A stretch of 64,000 nucleotides of DNA from Chondrosia reniformis (Eukaryota > Porifera > Demospongiae > Chondrillida > Chondrillidae): positions 4,768,501-4,832,500 of the forward strand of contig OX359193.1 in the NCBI GenBank assembly GCA_947172415.1. Reading direction: 5' to 3'. The notes beneath the pieces are model-generated. The model ran no database searches. It was not told the DNA's origin and worked only from the letters and a program-made list of their open reading frames with translations. Every line of letters begins with the position of its first letter. Position 1 is the stretch's first letter. The translations under genes and the position numbers were made by a program. Shown here in pieces: positions 1 through 12,484 of the stretch.

Positions 1-597
1 CATTAAAGTCTTCATTTTTAACTAAATTTGACCATATATAGAAGCCGTCAGCTGTTCTATTAATAATTTATGATATTCATAGTTCCCTACAGTCTCCTGT
101 CTGTTTAGCTAGGACGCAAAGTTAGCTTAATAGAATGAAGTGCCTTGCATACATACACTGAACAGAGAAGGTGGAAGGCCTAGACCTGTATATAATAGAA
201 TTGTTGTGTTAAGGAGTGATAGTCAAGCAAGCCATTAAAGTTGTTATCACTATGTATCAATTGTTTTACATCTTTTTACTGACTGCCCCTTTAAATATGA
301 GGATGTTTTTCGGAGCCAATTGCACGTTAGTTTTTAGTGGACGTTATTAGTGGTTGTAATATGCAAGCAGTTTTGTAGTAATTGGGGCTGCTCTGACACT
401 CTCTAAATTACAGGAATGAGTAGAGATATCCGAGCAAGATTGAATTATAAGGTTTGCACTGATCTTGTTCTGAACATATGCCTAGCATCATTAACTCCTC
501 TTTACTAGTGTCTGTACCTTGATTCATGGAACATTGTGGGTAACAGCAACCCCTGAGAATGGCTTCCACCCACTGAGTGTAAGGCAGTTTTAGATTT
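1..597. other. Left-edge non-coding stretch, probably myosin intron or 5' flank
   Basis: No convincing exon or repeat is seen. The myosin gene to the right lacks its N-terminal exon(s), so this stretch is either an intron of that gene or its upstream flank. A short open segment at 414-452 ending in a possible donor was considered as the missing exon but does not fit well. Confidence 0.4.
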
Positions 598-890
598 TTG
601 TAGTTAGGTATGCAGGCTCCATAAGGAGAGATGTGTTAGTTAGGTATGCAGGCTCCATAAGGAGAGATGTGTTAGTTAGGTATGCAGGCTCCACAAGGAG
701 AGATGTGTTAGTTAGGTATGCAGGCTCCATAAGGAGAGATGTGTTAGTTAGGTATGCAGGCTCCACAAGGAGAGATGTGTTAGTTAGGCATGTAGGCTCC
801 ACAAGGAGAGATGTGTTAGTTAGGCATGTAGGCTCCACAAGGAGAGATGTGTTAGTTATGTATGCAGGCTCCACAAGGAGAGATGTGTTA
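598..890. repeat. 36-bp minisatellite, about 8 copies
   Basis: About eight tandem copies of a 36-bp unit containing TTAGTTAGGTATGCAGGCTC and CAAGGAGAGATGTG. Copies differ by a few substitutions (CATAAGG/CACAAGG, GTATGCAGG/GCATGTAGG). The unit is a multiple of three and lacks stops, so it is open on both strands; those open frames are a by-product. It lies upstream of the first recognised myosin exon. Confidence 0.95.
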
Positions 891-1224
891 GTGCTAACAC
901 CTGAAGCAGGTCAATGGGTCACAGTATTAGTTTTAATGCATCTGTTTAGGTCTTCCTACCCTGTGGTACCTTAGACTGTTCCTGTATGTGTGATGCTACT
1001 GGAAGGTGATGTAGAAGGAATGGAATCTATGTACTTAACATGTGATGAGTGTTTCGAAGTGTACAGATTAACAGAGTTAGGAGGGAGTAATATCAGAATT
1101 TGTGTAGTGTATCAATTGGAAATGTTTTCAGTTAATGTTTTTGTATCTGGAAATATACGTACCTGCCATCTCACCCCTTTTAGCATAGCCTTACTTGAGT
1201 TGACTTGTTTATATCTTTTATTAG

Positions 1225-4200
1225 ACCTACATTGGATCTGTGCTGGTCTCCGTGAATCCATATAAGGTCATTCGTGATCTTTATGGCCCCGAGACTATGG
1301 AGGATTACAGAGGTGTCAACTTTTATGAGCTACCACCTCATGTGTGAGTAAAGTGCAAAGTACATTTACCTGTAATGTGGATATTCTGATAGGATGTATC
1401 AGCAGGTGAATCCAGAGGTATTATTGAGCAACAGCAACATAAATTATTGATAATAGGACGTTTCAACCCATAGGTCTTCATCAGCAAACAGCAAACTGTT
1501 GGCTGATGAAGACCTACAGCAGGTGAATGTACATTTAAAGTATACTACCTGTCATGGATTAGGTATGCCATTGCGGATACAGCTTATAGGAGCATGAAGT
1601 CTGAATCTAGGGATCAGTGTATTCTTATTTCTGGAGAGAGTGGGGCAGGGAAGACGGGTGAGGACTTAGTACATCTACTCACCCTGGGCTACATTCCCCA
1701 TGTGTACAACTGCAGCTTTCATCATTACTTCACCAACTACCTGTATCACTTGCTAAGTAGTATAATTATTGAGACATTCTAGATTTTCCTTTAGTGTCTC
1801 AGTTAACAATAGGCTTTATGACCTAAGGTGCCATGTTATCCTTCCTAATGAGGTGTATGCATGATCACAGACCCGTAGGAGGCTCCCTTTATTGATATAA
1901 CTGCACTCCTAAATGACTTCTGCCCTGTACTATATAGTAGGTCCTTATATGTTATTTGTTATGATGCAAAACAGATGGTAAAATATCTTAACTGGTAAAT
2001 GGAAAGAGTTTAGTCAATAGATTCTAATTGATTTCTATTTCAGTTTCATTATTGTTCTCTAAATTAGTATTCATTAACTGATTCAATAGTTTTAAATCTC
2101 TTAGGATGCAATTCATATACGTATATACTTAGAGTAATGCAATCTATACAAATCTACATATGTATGTACGTATGTATGTTACTGTGTCTATAGTTAGCTC
2201 TTCTTGATGACTATGTAAAATATGCTACTACACCCTTTTAAAAACTCTGGGGGTGGAAAAGTTGGTGGGTGGTTGTGTTGCTTTTTTTACTGGTATGGCC
2301 TACATGTGGGCATCCAAGGTACTGGAACTTCACTCTGACTACTCCTTATGGTGTCACTTTGGACCATTTCTGTGGTTAATAAGTATCAGATGACATTTAA
2401 TTGGATTACACACCTGATAAGTGGATTTTATATGGTCTGCCATTTAGATATGTATGTATTTTAAATGAGTTAACTTGCCTGTGATTTGATTCAAATATTT
2501 TTGGACATCTGTTTACAAGAAAATCCTTAATTTTTTCCTTATTTCAATGTGATTGTCTTTGTGTGGCTAATTTGTACTTTTATGAGTCTTTAATAGAAAT
2601 AGTTTTGAGGAGATAGTTTCTGCTGGTAGGTATGTAAACTTACATCTACCCATGGTCAGTTTGTCTGTAGAGGAGTAACCACCTCTCCCACAGACCACAT
2701 TGGTGAGACATGTATTGTTGTAGACTTTACAGTGAAGTAATCACTTTGAAGTGATTCCCTTCTACTTAGCTCATTTGTGTCATTTCTGCTGGACCATGAA
2801 GGCTCCAAAAAGAGACACATTAACACATTTTAGCCTATTAATATGGTAGTTGTAGCAAATGTATATCAGACAAAACAGATGTGTTTGGATTAATATTCTG
2901 GACATCTAATGCATACCTTGTGGTACTAAACACCAGAAATGCATTTTCGTATATAGAGGCATCAAAAAAGATTTTGCAGTATCTGGCAGCCTGTAGTGGA
3001 CATGAGGGTACTGTGGACCAAGTGAAAGATCGCCTACTGGAATCCACTCCAGTGTTAGAGGTATGTATGTCCTAAAGAGAGGTGACCATTCATACTAGCT
3101 CAACTGTCACTGTGTGATTGCTTTAAACACTTTGTAGGTGGGGCCTATCTGTAGTTAGGTATTCACACAACCTGTTGGTTGCATAGTTTGAGTGTTTGAG
3201 ATACTGCTACACATTAACTATGCAGTTTACCAATCAGATTGCTAACTGCAGGGTTTCTTTCAGGGGGGGGGGGGATTGCTTCCTCTACCCCCTTGAAAAA
3301 TTTGTGCCCCCCTTGAAAATGACAAATGCTATACAGTATGTATGTATGTACGTATGTATAATGTACATGAAATGCTTCCACTTAATCAGCAAATACTTAT
3401 AAGTGGGTAATATATATATAATAGCATACATTTTGTAACAGCAATAATTCTGAACTTATAGTTTTCTGGGTTTTCTAGTCCATATGTAAACACTGTCCTC
3501 TAGGTCTTAATCTGATAGCTTTTCTGGTGATTCAATTGCCATCTTCATCAAATTCAAAAGACCTTTCTCCCATTTATTTTCTCAACCTTCTTTTATTAAT
3601 TTCATTTCTGTTCCATAAAAAGCTACTCATAAATCTATAAACCTTCCCTTGTTCCTTGTGTCCTTGGAGATAGTTGTGGCCATGGGCTTTCTTTTATTTT
3701 ACTTACTGCAGCTATAGAATTCCATATAGTTGTTAGCGTGTATGTAGTCTATCTCTTTTGCCTCTCATAGGCATTTGGAAATGCAAAGACAAACAGGAAT
3801 GATAACTCCAGTAGATTTGGAAAGTATATGGATATTCAGTTTGATTTTAAGGTAAGAAAGCAGTGTTCTTGTTTAGTCTGTATGTAGTTTACTGCCTACT
3901 AAAGGAGAAGGTATTTTGTCCTTAAGATCAACCTGTGTACTTCCTTTATACACGTGCATCTCCTTGGGTCCCTGTTATGTAGTTGTACTTTTTTTCATTG
4001 GAAAGATTTATCCTTCATTCTAGCATCTATTCTGTCTAACAGATAGTTTCATGTGAATGGTCATTTTTAAGCAAGTGATAGGATCTGCTTGCCACTTTGT
4101 TAGCCTATAAAGTGATTTTGTAAGAATGTCTCTCTTTCAATACTTAATGATCCTGTAACCTCTTCCCATAGGGTGCTCCAGTTGGTGGCCACATTCAGAG

Positions 4201-7200
4201 CTATCTGCTGGAGAAATCTCGTGTGGTTTATCAAGCACAAGGTTTGCCATATTGTTACATGAGACTAGCTCTAAACAAAACCCAACAGCATGTGTATGCG
4301 ACAGCACTAATGCCTAACAACTCTACCAGTCTGTGTTAGGTGTAGGTTTGCGTATATACAGTGGAGCACATTTTGGTTGTAATGAAGCATTTGAGAGAGT
4401 GGTTTAAACAATATGAAACCTTCAGTTTGTAGTTTTTAACAAACTTTTAATGTACACACTATAATATCAACATATTGTGGGAAAATAGCAAAACAGGGCT
4501 TTCCTGGTGTAGAGCTCTGATCTTGAACATGTTAATCAAGTACAGTAGACATTAACAAACCTGCTTAATAGCAGTCTTGTATAATGTTTATCAACGTAAC
4601 AACTAACTTGATTGCATTTGTAAATGGAGATGGTTAGCACATATGGTTAGGGTAATTATGGACTTAAAAATTGTTGTCTGATCTTTGTCTTGTTCATCTA
4701 TACATGTGGTACATTTGAATGGACCACTTTGTGATGTTCTCTGGCTGTCCGTGGATGGAAGGTGATTAGTGATAGAGCTATTGAACCTATCCCTCCTCCA
4801 AGGTGTAGGTCCAGCATAAGGGGTAACAAACAAGTACTGATGATGCCAAGCAATTCCAACTCCTCCTTAACATTGTTACACTTTCATGTGTAACTGCATC
4901 ACTTCAATGATACTTTGAAATCTTGGTTGCATCCAAACACGTATGGTAAAAATGTAATATTAAATGTACTCAGCATTTCCTTTATTACAAGTGTGTTGAG
5001 GATTATAATAGGCAAAGTGATGAATATTTACATTGCGGTGCTGCAAAGTCAATGAGGTGTTAAACAGAAACTAATGTAATTATGGACTGTTGTATCTTCA
5101 CAGGTGAAAGGAACTTCCACATTTTCTATGACTTACTGGCTGGTGGTGATGGTGCTCTGCTGAACAGACTGGAACTGGAGCCAAACCCAATGGATTACCA
5201 CTACCTTAGTCAGGTCAGTGAGAGTGTGTATTCAAGTAGCACTATACGTGCTGCATACATTTACATACCTATACATGTGATTACCAGATAAACCTACATG
5301 TATGATTTTGGAACCTACATACTATCAAGTCAAGAATGATAGTTACCTGCAATGTAGAGGGGCTTGAAAGACGGATGTGTTAAGTGTATGTATGTTTACA
5401 TATGTATTCTATAGGGTGATTCATATCGTGTTACAACTCGAAATGATCAGCAGGATTTCAAGGAGGTTGTTCAAGGACTCACTACTCTTGGGTTTACTGA
5501 CAGTGAAACTGCTGTGAGTGCATCCTTTATTTCAAAGACCCAATTGGCACTTTTACAGTCATGTTGTCTGAAGTTTTATACAATAATAGATGCGTCTCTT
5601 ATCTCTATAGAGTCTCTGGAGTGTTGTGGCTGCAATAACCCATTTGGGTAATGTGAATTTCCAAGATCAGTCAGGTCACTCTGCTATCATTAATACAGAA
5701 CTAGCCACAACTGTAGCTAAGGTAATTTAAACAAGTACAATGTTATGTGGTTTATAGGTCACACTAGTTTCATCTCATCTGGCCATGGAAATGTAATATG
5801 GATATAGTGTTACAGATTGATAAATTCTAGGTTAATTACAGCTTATTTATAGGCTACCTAGTTGTCCATTACATTATTTAATTCAAACTACATAGCTGTT
5901 TCAATGTTCACCTGAGAAATTTGCCAAAAGCCTGACTCACCGCACTCTTGAAGCAAGAGGGGACGTAGTTTGCACTCAACTTTCAATGGAACAAGCTTAC
6001 TATGGGAGAGATGCTTTGGCCAAAGCAGTGTATGAGAGGGTATTCCTTTGGTTGGTACAGAGGCTGAATTCATCTTTGGAGAACAAGGTAGGTATTTGAG
6101 ACCAAGTGACTGGATCCAACATGTAAGAGTTCTGTCTAATGTTTATTCTGATGAACCTGTTAAGAGTGCAAATGAAGCAATACATTTGCAGACACTATAC
6201 ACGACATATTCATTCATTTAACATGTAATACTTTGTATTTGCTTGTGCAAAAAGGTATTTTAACCTTGAAATGATATTTGGTGACATTCCAAAAGGTATG
6301 AATTCTGTGTTGTAACTACATTCTATAGAGCCGCTCTAGAAAGAACTTAATGGGATTGCTGGACATCTATGGATTTGAAATCTTTCAAAAAAACAGTTTT
6401 GAACAATTTTGCATCAACTACTGCAATGAAAAATTGCAGCAACTTTTCATTGAATTGACTCTCAAACAGGAGCAGGAGGAGTACCAGAAGGAGGGGATTG
6501 AGGTAAGTCTCTGAAGCACTCAACTTGTACTTGCAGATCATTTACCTGGTTAACTGAGTTAGTTTATTGAACAAAATGAGTGGCCGGGTTAATCTGAAAT
6601 GCTAATGTAGTCTAGACAGAACAGTGGGATTCTCATTTAGATAGAGAAAAATATTACAAAAGATTACAGTATCAAGCTTAAGCATACAAAAATATATTTA
6701 TTTGCTGACAGCCTTAAAAGGCCTCTAAAGACCTTTGTGATCTGAAACACACTTTTCTTATATCTTATGACCAGCAACTTGAAATCTTCAACTAATTACA
6801 CACCAGATAAGTATACTTTAGGTCATAACAGGTTGGTGAAAATTTGAAACACAGGCATTTAAAGGTTAAAGTAGTTGTATTTTCATGCAGTGGCTAACTA
6901 CCCTGCCGTCCAGTTGGTCAAGGATTCGTAGCAGGGACCTTACACAGCATATGTTTGCTTAATGAGTTTTGTACGTAAGGCAGAATGTCAGTGTATAAAG
7001 TTGAAGAAGGTAGTAGGTTTGGTTCCTACGGGAGTCCCTTATTCTCAGACTGTTTCTACCTTCATACATACTAACCTAGCTACAGTGTAGGTTTAGCTAC
7101 CAAATATATTGCACCTGTTTGATCTTTCGCACTGTCTTATTGATATTTTCAGTGGGAGCCGGTGGAATACTTCAATAATAAGGTTATCTGTGACCTTGTG

Positions 7201-10200
7201 GAAGAGAAACACAAAGGAATCATTGCCATTTTGGATGATGAATGTCTAAGACCTGGAGATGTTAGCGATGACACCTTCCTGGACAAACTGTCAAAGTCTG
7301 TTGGGAATCACCCTCACTTTGTTTGTCATGAAACAACTGACTATGAAGGAAGGAAGGAACTAGCAAGAAATGTTGGTCCTCCCAGATGAATTGTACGCTT
7401 TAATGCTTTAATACAGTTTGTTAATCTATACTCACTTTAGGAATTCAAACTTAAGCATTATGCTGGTGATGTGTTGTACACTGTGAATGGGTTTGTGGAC
7501 AAGAATAATGATCTCCTCTTTAGAGATGTAAAGGAAGCCCTCACTTCCAGTTCTGATGAGCTCATCGCAGGAATCTTTCCTCTACAAGAAATCCAATCCA
7601 AGAAAAGACCACCAACTGTATGTTACACAGAACTGGTTTACTGACTGTATTTTCATGTTTTGAGCATTCCTATTGTAGGCTGGTACACAGTTTAAGCAGA
7701 GTCTTGGGGAGTTAATGATCACTTTAATGAGCAAGGAACCATCATATGTTCGTTGTATTAAGCCTAATGAATTCAAAAGAGATGGCATTTTTGATGAAAA
7801 TATCATTAAGCATCAGGTCAAGTACCTAGGTTTGATGGAGAATCTTCGTGTGAGACGAGCTGGATTCTGCTACAGAAGAGGTTTCGACTTCTTTTTGGAG
7901 AGGTACATAGTTAATGTGTAGTATGGACTGTTTATACTTTAGATATACTTGTCCTTTGACCCCTCAGGTACAAGTCCTTGTGTCCTGCGACATGGCCAAA
8001 GTGGAAGGGTTCCTTAAAGGAAGGTGTCAGCAGACTGTGTGAACATCTTAAATTTACACCAGACCAATACAAGCTGGGAAAGTGTGTCCACTATTATTCT
8101 AGTGTATTTTAATATGTGCTCCAAGTGTTTGAAAGGGCTAGCTGAGTAAGGAGATTATATGTTATACATTGAATATGGCTGCCAGCTTTTCATGCCATTT
8201 CTAACGAGAAAGTATGGCAATGCTCTGATTGTTAGAAACTCAATAACTACGTACCTACTGAAAGGGATAGTAATATTACATATAAAGGTTTCATAGTTTG
8301 AGATTTGTTCTTATTCACGTATAGTCAGTGATGTTTATTACTACTCTTTCTAAAGGACAAAGATATTTATCCGTTTTCCACAAACTCTCTTTGATATTGA
8401 AGACCAGTTTCAGGACAGAAAGCATGGCCTAGGTAAGTGTGTTACTTGTTTCCTTATTCAACCACGCTTGATAAGTTAAGGATAGAAACCCCTAATTGAA
8501 GCATTCGCTGTAATCTCTTTCATAGTTTTAAGAGGTGATAGTTTACTTTTTACCTGTACATACGTATGTAGCTCAGTGGCAGAGCACTGGTGGTCATAAC
8601 CACACTGTCCTGGGCTCTATTACCAGCAATTGCTTATTTTTTGTTTTTTCCTCTTTGTGTTATTTGAGGATGATTAAAATTACTTGTGGTTTCATTATAT
8701 CTTATTGATCAGTCATCTTAACTTACATTGTATTTTCTTCCATAGTGACCTCAATAACAGCAATGTATCGTATGCATTACAACAGGACAAAGTATCTAAA
8801 ATTGAGAGTTGCAACTATTGTCTTTGCCAAGCACTGGAGAAGGGTTTTGGCTCAGCGTTATGCCAAGAGATACAGAGAGGCAGCCACTACTGTGAGAATG
8901 TAAGTCCACTTAAAAATATTTGGGTATAAGCAAAAATTTTTAGATTTTCTTTGATTTTTCCAGATTTATCAAAGGGTTTATTACCAGAAACCAGCCACCT
9001 TGTCCAGAGAATCAAAGATTCTTGGAATTTGTCAGGGCAAACTGGTGCAATACACTGAAGAAGAACCTGCCTAAGAATGTTCTTGATAAAAAATGGCCTG
9101 CTGCTCCTCCAGCATGCCAAGAGGCTTCTGTCATACTGAAAGCCGTCTATTACAGACACATGGTGAGAAAGTACGTTCAAGGATTGTCTCCACAGCGCAA
9201 AGAGCTGCTGCAGTGGAAGCTTGAGGCCAGTACACTGCTTAGAAACAAAAAGGCATGCTATGAGAACAGCATTCCAGTGCCATTTAAGTCAACATATCTC
9301 AGTAAGGGAATGCACAGGAACAGCCAGTGTTTTCATATAGAACTCCTAGTTTCTCTGTACTCTAAGAGCAACAATTTACTAATTGACATAGTACAACACT
9401 GTTTCAATTCCATGACCTACCTGGAAGCAATTTATCCAATCAAATTGACACCAGACCAATTTAAAAGCCACTTCTAAACTTTTCATTATTGCTATATTTG
9501 CATGGGTAGTTCAAAATGTCTTACATTTGAGTCCCTTTTTACCTATTGAGGCATCCCTCAGGGTAACAATGCTTAGAAGTAGGTTTTGAGATCACATTGG
9601 TGACCCATTTGATGGTTGAGATGGGTTACTGTTATAGTTGGAAGATTTTCAAATGACTTACAGTGTTAATAATAATGTGTATACCCAATGCACAATGCAT
9701 GTATCCTGAGCGGAGGAAGCTATTTAAAGGGGGGCACACTGTATATTTATAAATTTTATTATGTACTTCAAATGCAATTTCATGGTTAAGTAGCCAAATA
9801 TCCGTGGGTTGCAGTGAAGGTATTCCACCTTATCCTGATATATTCTATGTGCTGTACCTACCTACTAGGTGATAACGAGGTTCAGGCTCAAAAGAACTTT
9901 CACACAAAGAATCCCAATGTGGGGGAACCACAGGTGTGTTTGGCATACCACGCGTAATTTTAATAGAATAGGGATTTCTTCTAACTGCGTCGAATTTATC
10001 TTTGGAAAGGGTCATCTTTCGACTTTGGGAGTCACTGAAGAAGACCCCCAGGGTCGAAACGTTTGGCAGAAAGAAGAACCAAAAAAACTGTGTCTCTAGA
10101 CGCTCCCAAAGTCGAAAGATGACCCTTTCCAAAGATGCATAATTTTAAATTCTCTCATATCTTATTTGTGCTTTCATTGTGACAACCATCATTCTATTTT

Positions 10201-11864
10201 CACTTCTAGTTTTCCTTACCCTGCACTAAGTATGATAGACATGGATACAAGCCTAGGCCTAGAATAATGGAATTTAATAGTCAGTCTATTGCTCTTTATG
10301 AGCCAGGAACTCTCAAAATAAAGGAAAATGTACAATACTCGGAAATCTCTGCCTTTACCATTACTGTTGGATATGACGGATTTATTATTCTACGACTGCC
10401 AACTGACACCCCTGGAGCAAAGGTTGGTACATGCAATATGATTACTGCTCAGTAATGTTTCAGACTCTGTACGAAGAGGAGTATGTGCATATAATTGGAG
10501 GTGGTTCTATTTAAAGGAATTTATTAAAAAACTAATTATTACCCTCAAAAGGGTGTATAGAATAACTGTTCAATTGTGTGTGATAGAGTTACAATACTTT
10601 CTTTTCAGGGTGACCTTATTCTTGAAGTAAATCACGTCATTGAGGTGATAACCAAGTATGTGCGGATCAGCAAACTGACTAATATCAGCTTTGAAACTAC
10701 AGAAAGGTTGTTATACTGTATGCATATGTATTCAATATATTTGGCTGGCTTTTCATGCAACATTTAGGATGTACTGTAATAACTAGGGATTCCTTCTCAC
10801 TGCACCAAATTTAATGGGTTGGTTAATTTTCCATATAGTAAGTGTATGGATTACAAATGTATTAAATTAGCCCTATCTATGATATAACATTTCAACTAGG
10901 AGACTTTTATGTATTGCCCCTACTCTTCTGTCACATCCTATTCAAAGGGGCTCCCATGATGCCAGTAGGCTTGCTGATTTACCAATGTGCATTGGAGAAA
11001 TAGCTTTAAGATGTACTCTTGGAGCCCTAATGGTTGATGCTGTCCTAGCTTTTTGTGATTAATGGAGGTTGAGCCAATTTACCTTTAAGATGTAGCTAGC
11101 TACATTTACCAGAAATTGCACATTAGCAAAACATTTTTCAATGCCTTGAGCTTGTATTCAGCCTTAGTCTCACATAGACCAAAACACTACTCTCTCCATT
11201 TCTAACATGGCTTAGGATTACTGCCTCATACAAAATGGCTTATGCTGTTGAACAATTCCTAGATCACATAACAAATTCAACAAATAGTTAAGTTTTGCAA
11301 ATGACTCTAACCTTTTTCTTAGGGTCACACACAATCTACCCAAAGGAAAGCAAGGAACTCTTGTATTCCTTGAGGGAGAGCCATCTGCTGTTAGGAAAAA
11401 TAAACAGGGAGAACTTGAAATTGTGAGTAAAACAAATTTTATCCTGTACTTGTGGTTGCACGCTAGCCTTATACACAGTGGACCCTCACTTATTTGCCCT
11501 GAGAGGAAGGGACGTTGGCTGGAAATGTGAACTGTCTGGATTATGGTTAAAACATTGGTTTCATATGTACATGCTCTGCTTAAGTATAATTAACTGTTTG
11601 AATACATTTGAAGTGATCCAAAATGTTTAACCTGTTATGAAATGACAAAACTACTTGTTCCTTAATTCAAGCAAAGAAACAATTTCCCATTACAAGAAAC
11701 TTTGAACCATAGCAGGATTCTATGATTCTGGCTTTAAAAAACAACCCAATCTGTACCTTGTAGATTATATCTTAATATTGGTCTGACATTGGGTCATCTT
11801 TTTTGTGCTGTTTATAAATTATCTTCTATAGGTTGTGCCAAATGGAGACGTCACAAGACTGTAG
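1225..11864 (+). CDS. Class I unconventional myosin (Myo1a/Myo1b type), 5' incomplete
   Basis: Actin-based, membrane-binding motor. Exons read: 1225-1343, 1563-1657, 2957-3060, 3771-3851, 4172-4241, 5104-5213, 5415-5513, 5611-5721, 5896-6087, 6329-6502, 7153-7371, 7441-7617, 7679-7902, 7968-8081, 8356-8432, 8746-8899, 8964-9301, 9869-9933, 10210-10422, 10609-10706, 11323-11422, 11832-11864, about 989 residues. It begins at [13 protein letters not shown]; the roughly 50 N-terminal residues are missing. The P-loop GESGAGKT ends the second exon. Switch I ([10 protein letters not shown]), switch II ([10 protein letters not shown]), the actin-binding region and the converter follow. Exon 8746-8899 holds a short basic neck with one or two degenerate IQ motifs, and the rest is a TH1 tail with [11 protein letters not shown] as in Myo1b. 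The TEDS position, 16 residues before DALAK, is Asp. Stop at 11862-11864. The family is certain; the exact paralogue and the small exon 9869-9933 are less so. Confidence 0.93.
1401..1528 (-). mobile_element. 106-bp hairpin element with 11-bp target duplication, inside a myosin intron
   Basis: AGCAGGTGAAT occurs at 1401-1411 and again at 1518-1528, flanking an insert at 1412-1517. The insert has a short inverted repeat (TAGGTCTTCATCAGC and GCTGATGAAGACCTA). On the minus strand it reads CTGATGAAGACC, then TATGGGTTGAAACG, resembling a hammerhead core. Its left part resembles the reverse complement of the insert at 63406-63518, so both belong to one short retroposon-like family. Confidence 0.7.
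3254..3322. repeat. G-run / C-run segment in a myosin intron
   Basis: A run of ten G at about 3265-3274 is followed by C-runs in CTACCCCCTTG and GTGCCCCCCTTG. The pattern resembles the element at 58686-58846 in the MED13 gene and may be a remnant of the same family. Confidence 0.4.
8563..8637 (+). pseudogene. tRNA-like segment (Met CAT anticodon) in a myosin intron
   Basis: TAGCTCAGTGGCAGAGC (from about 8569) is a good tRNA D-arm/A-box. GGTGG and CCAC can form an anticodon stem around a loop with CAT at 8595-8597. The T-arm region (GGGCTCTATTACC) departs from the normal GGTTCGAATCC box, and the acceptor stem pairs poorly. A degenerate tRNA-Met copy or the head of a tRNA-derived SINE is more likely than a working tRNA gene. 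Confidence 0.5.
9998..10135. repeat. 34-bp perfect inverted repeat with 70-bp loop, in a myosin intron
   Basis: Left arm 9998-10031 (contains GGAAAGGGTCATCTTTCGAC) and right arm 10102-10135 are reverse complements. The loop contains CTGAAGAAGACC at 10034, then CAGGGTCGAAACG, resembling a hammerhead core with one changed conserved base. The segment lies between exons 9869-9933 and 10210-10422 of the myosin. Confidence 0.85.
11475..11550. repeat. Possible degenerate pogo/Tigger-type terminus
   Basis: CAGTGGACCCTCACTTAT resembles the terminal CAGTGGGCCCTGG of the element at 57690-58138 and the usual CAGTGG start of pogo/Tigger-like repeats. No matching second terminus was found nearby. It lies in the last myosin intron. 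Confidence 0.3.
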
Positions 11865-12484
11865 ATCTTCAATTATAATTTTTTTTCTTAGTATCCAACT
11901 TATCTTCAAAAAATCATTTGACTGGAGAGAGTATTATCTTTTGTTAGAATATTTGTACAATATTTAGATTATGTAGTCATTAATTAATGTATAAATTAGC
12001 CAGTTTGTTTGCATACGCATGTTGAAATGTTTAAAGGGATATATGTAGAAATACTCAATGGGACTCTTACATACATGTACGTAAGGTCTGTTGGTAACTA
12101 TAGACCCATTGTTTTTCATTTGCCTGGACTGAGTAGAGGAATCCGAATACAACAAATTACTTTGTATAGCTGCAGTTTGTTTAATCAGTTCAAGGTTACA
12201 ACTGTTTTAGACTTGGATTGATTAAAATTACATTACTATTAGAATTAACGAACAACTGGAACATAAAAATGGGACAGCAGTATACAGCTTCAGTTGGGGT
12301 AGATGAGATACTAAGGTTTTAGAAGGGTCTTGTCGGTCAATCTGACAGAATGTAACTCGTTTCTCTACAAATTAAAATATTTGACTATCATCTAAATACA
12401 ATCATAAAGGGTTTTCCTGGTTTTTCAACCTATTAGTGTAACAGTGTGTAAATACTAAATATGTGAATACAAAAATGCAAAAAA
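11865..12484. other. Spacer between convergent myosin and kinase-kelch genes
   Basis: AT-rich spacer between the stop codons of two convergent genes. It should contain both 3' UTRs. No coding exon or repeat was recognised. Confidence 0.6.

Noticed and set aside
414..452. Possible upstream myosin exon (RDIRARLNYK before a GTTTGC donor)
   Set aside because: The phase fits, but joining it to TYIGSV leaves out three residues normally present (the IY before TYIG), and no further N-terminal sequence is seen to its left.
8563..8637. Functional tRNA-Met
   Set aside because: The T-arm box and acceptor stem are degenerate, so it is listed as a tRNA-like pseudogene or SINE head instead.
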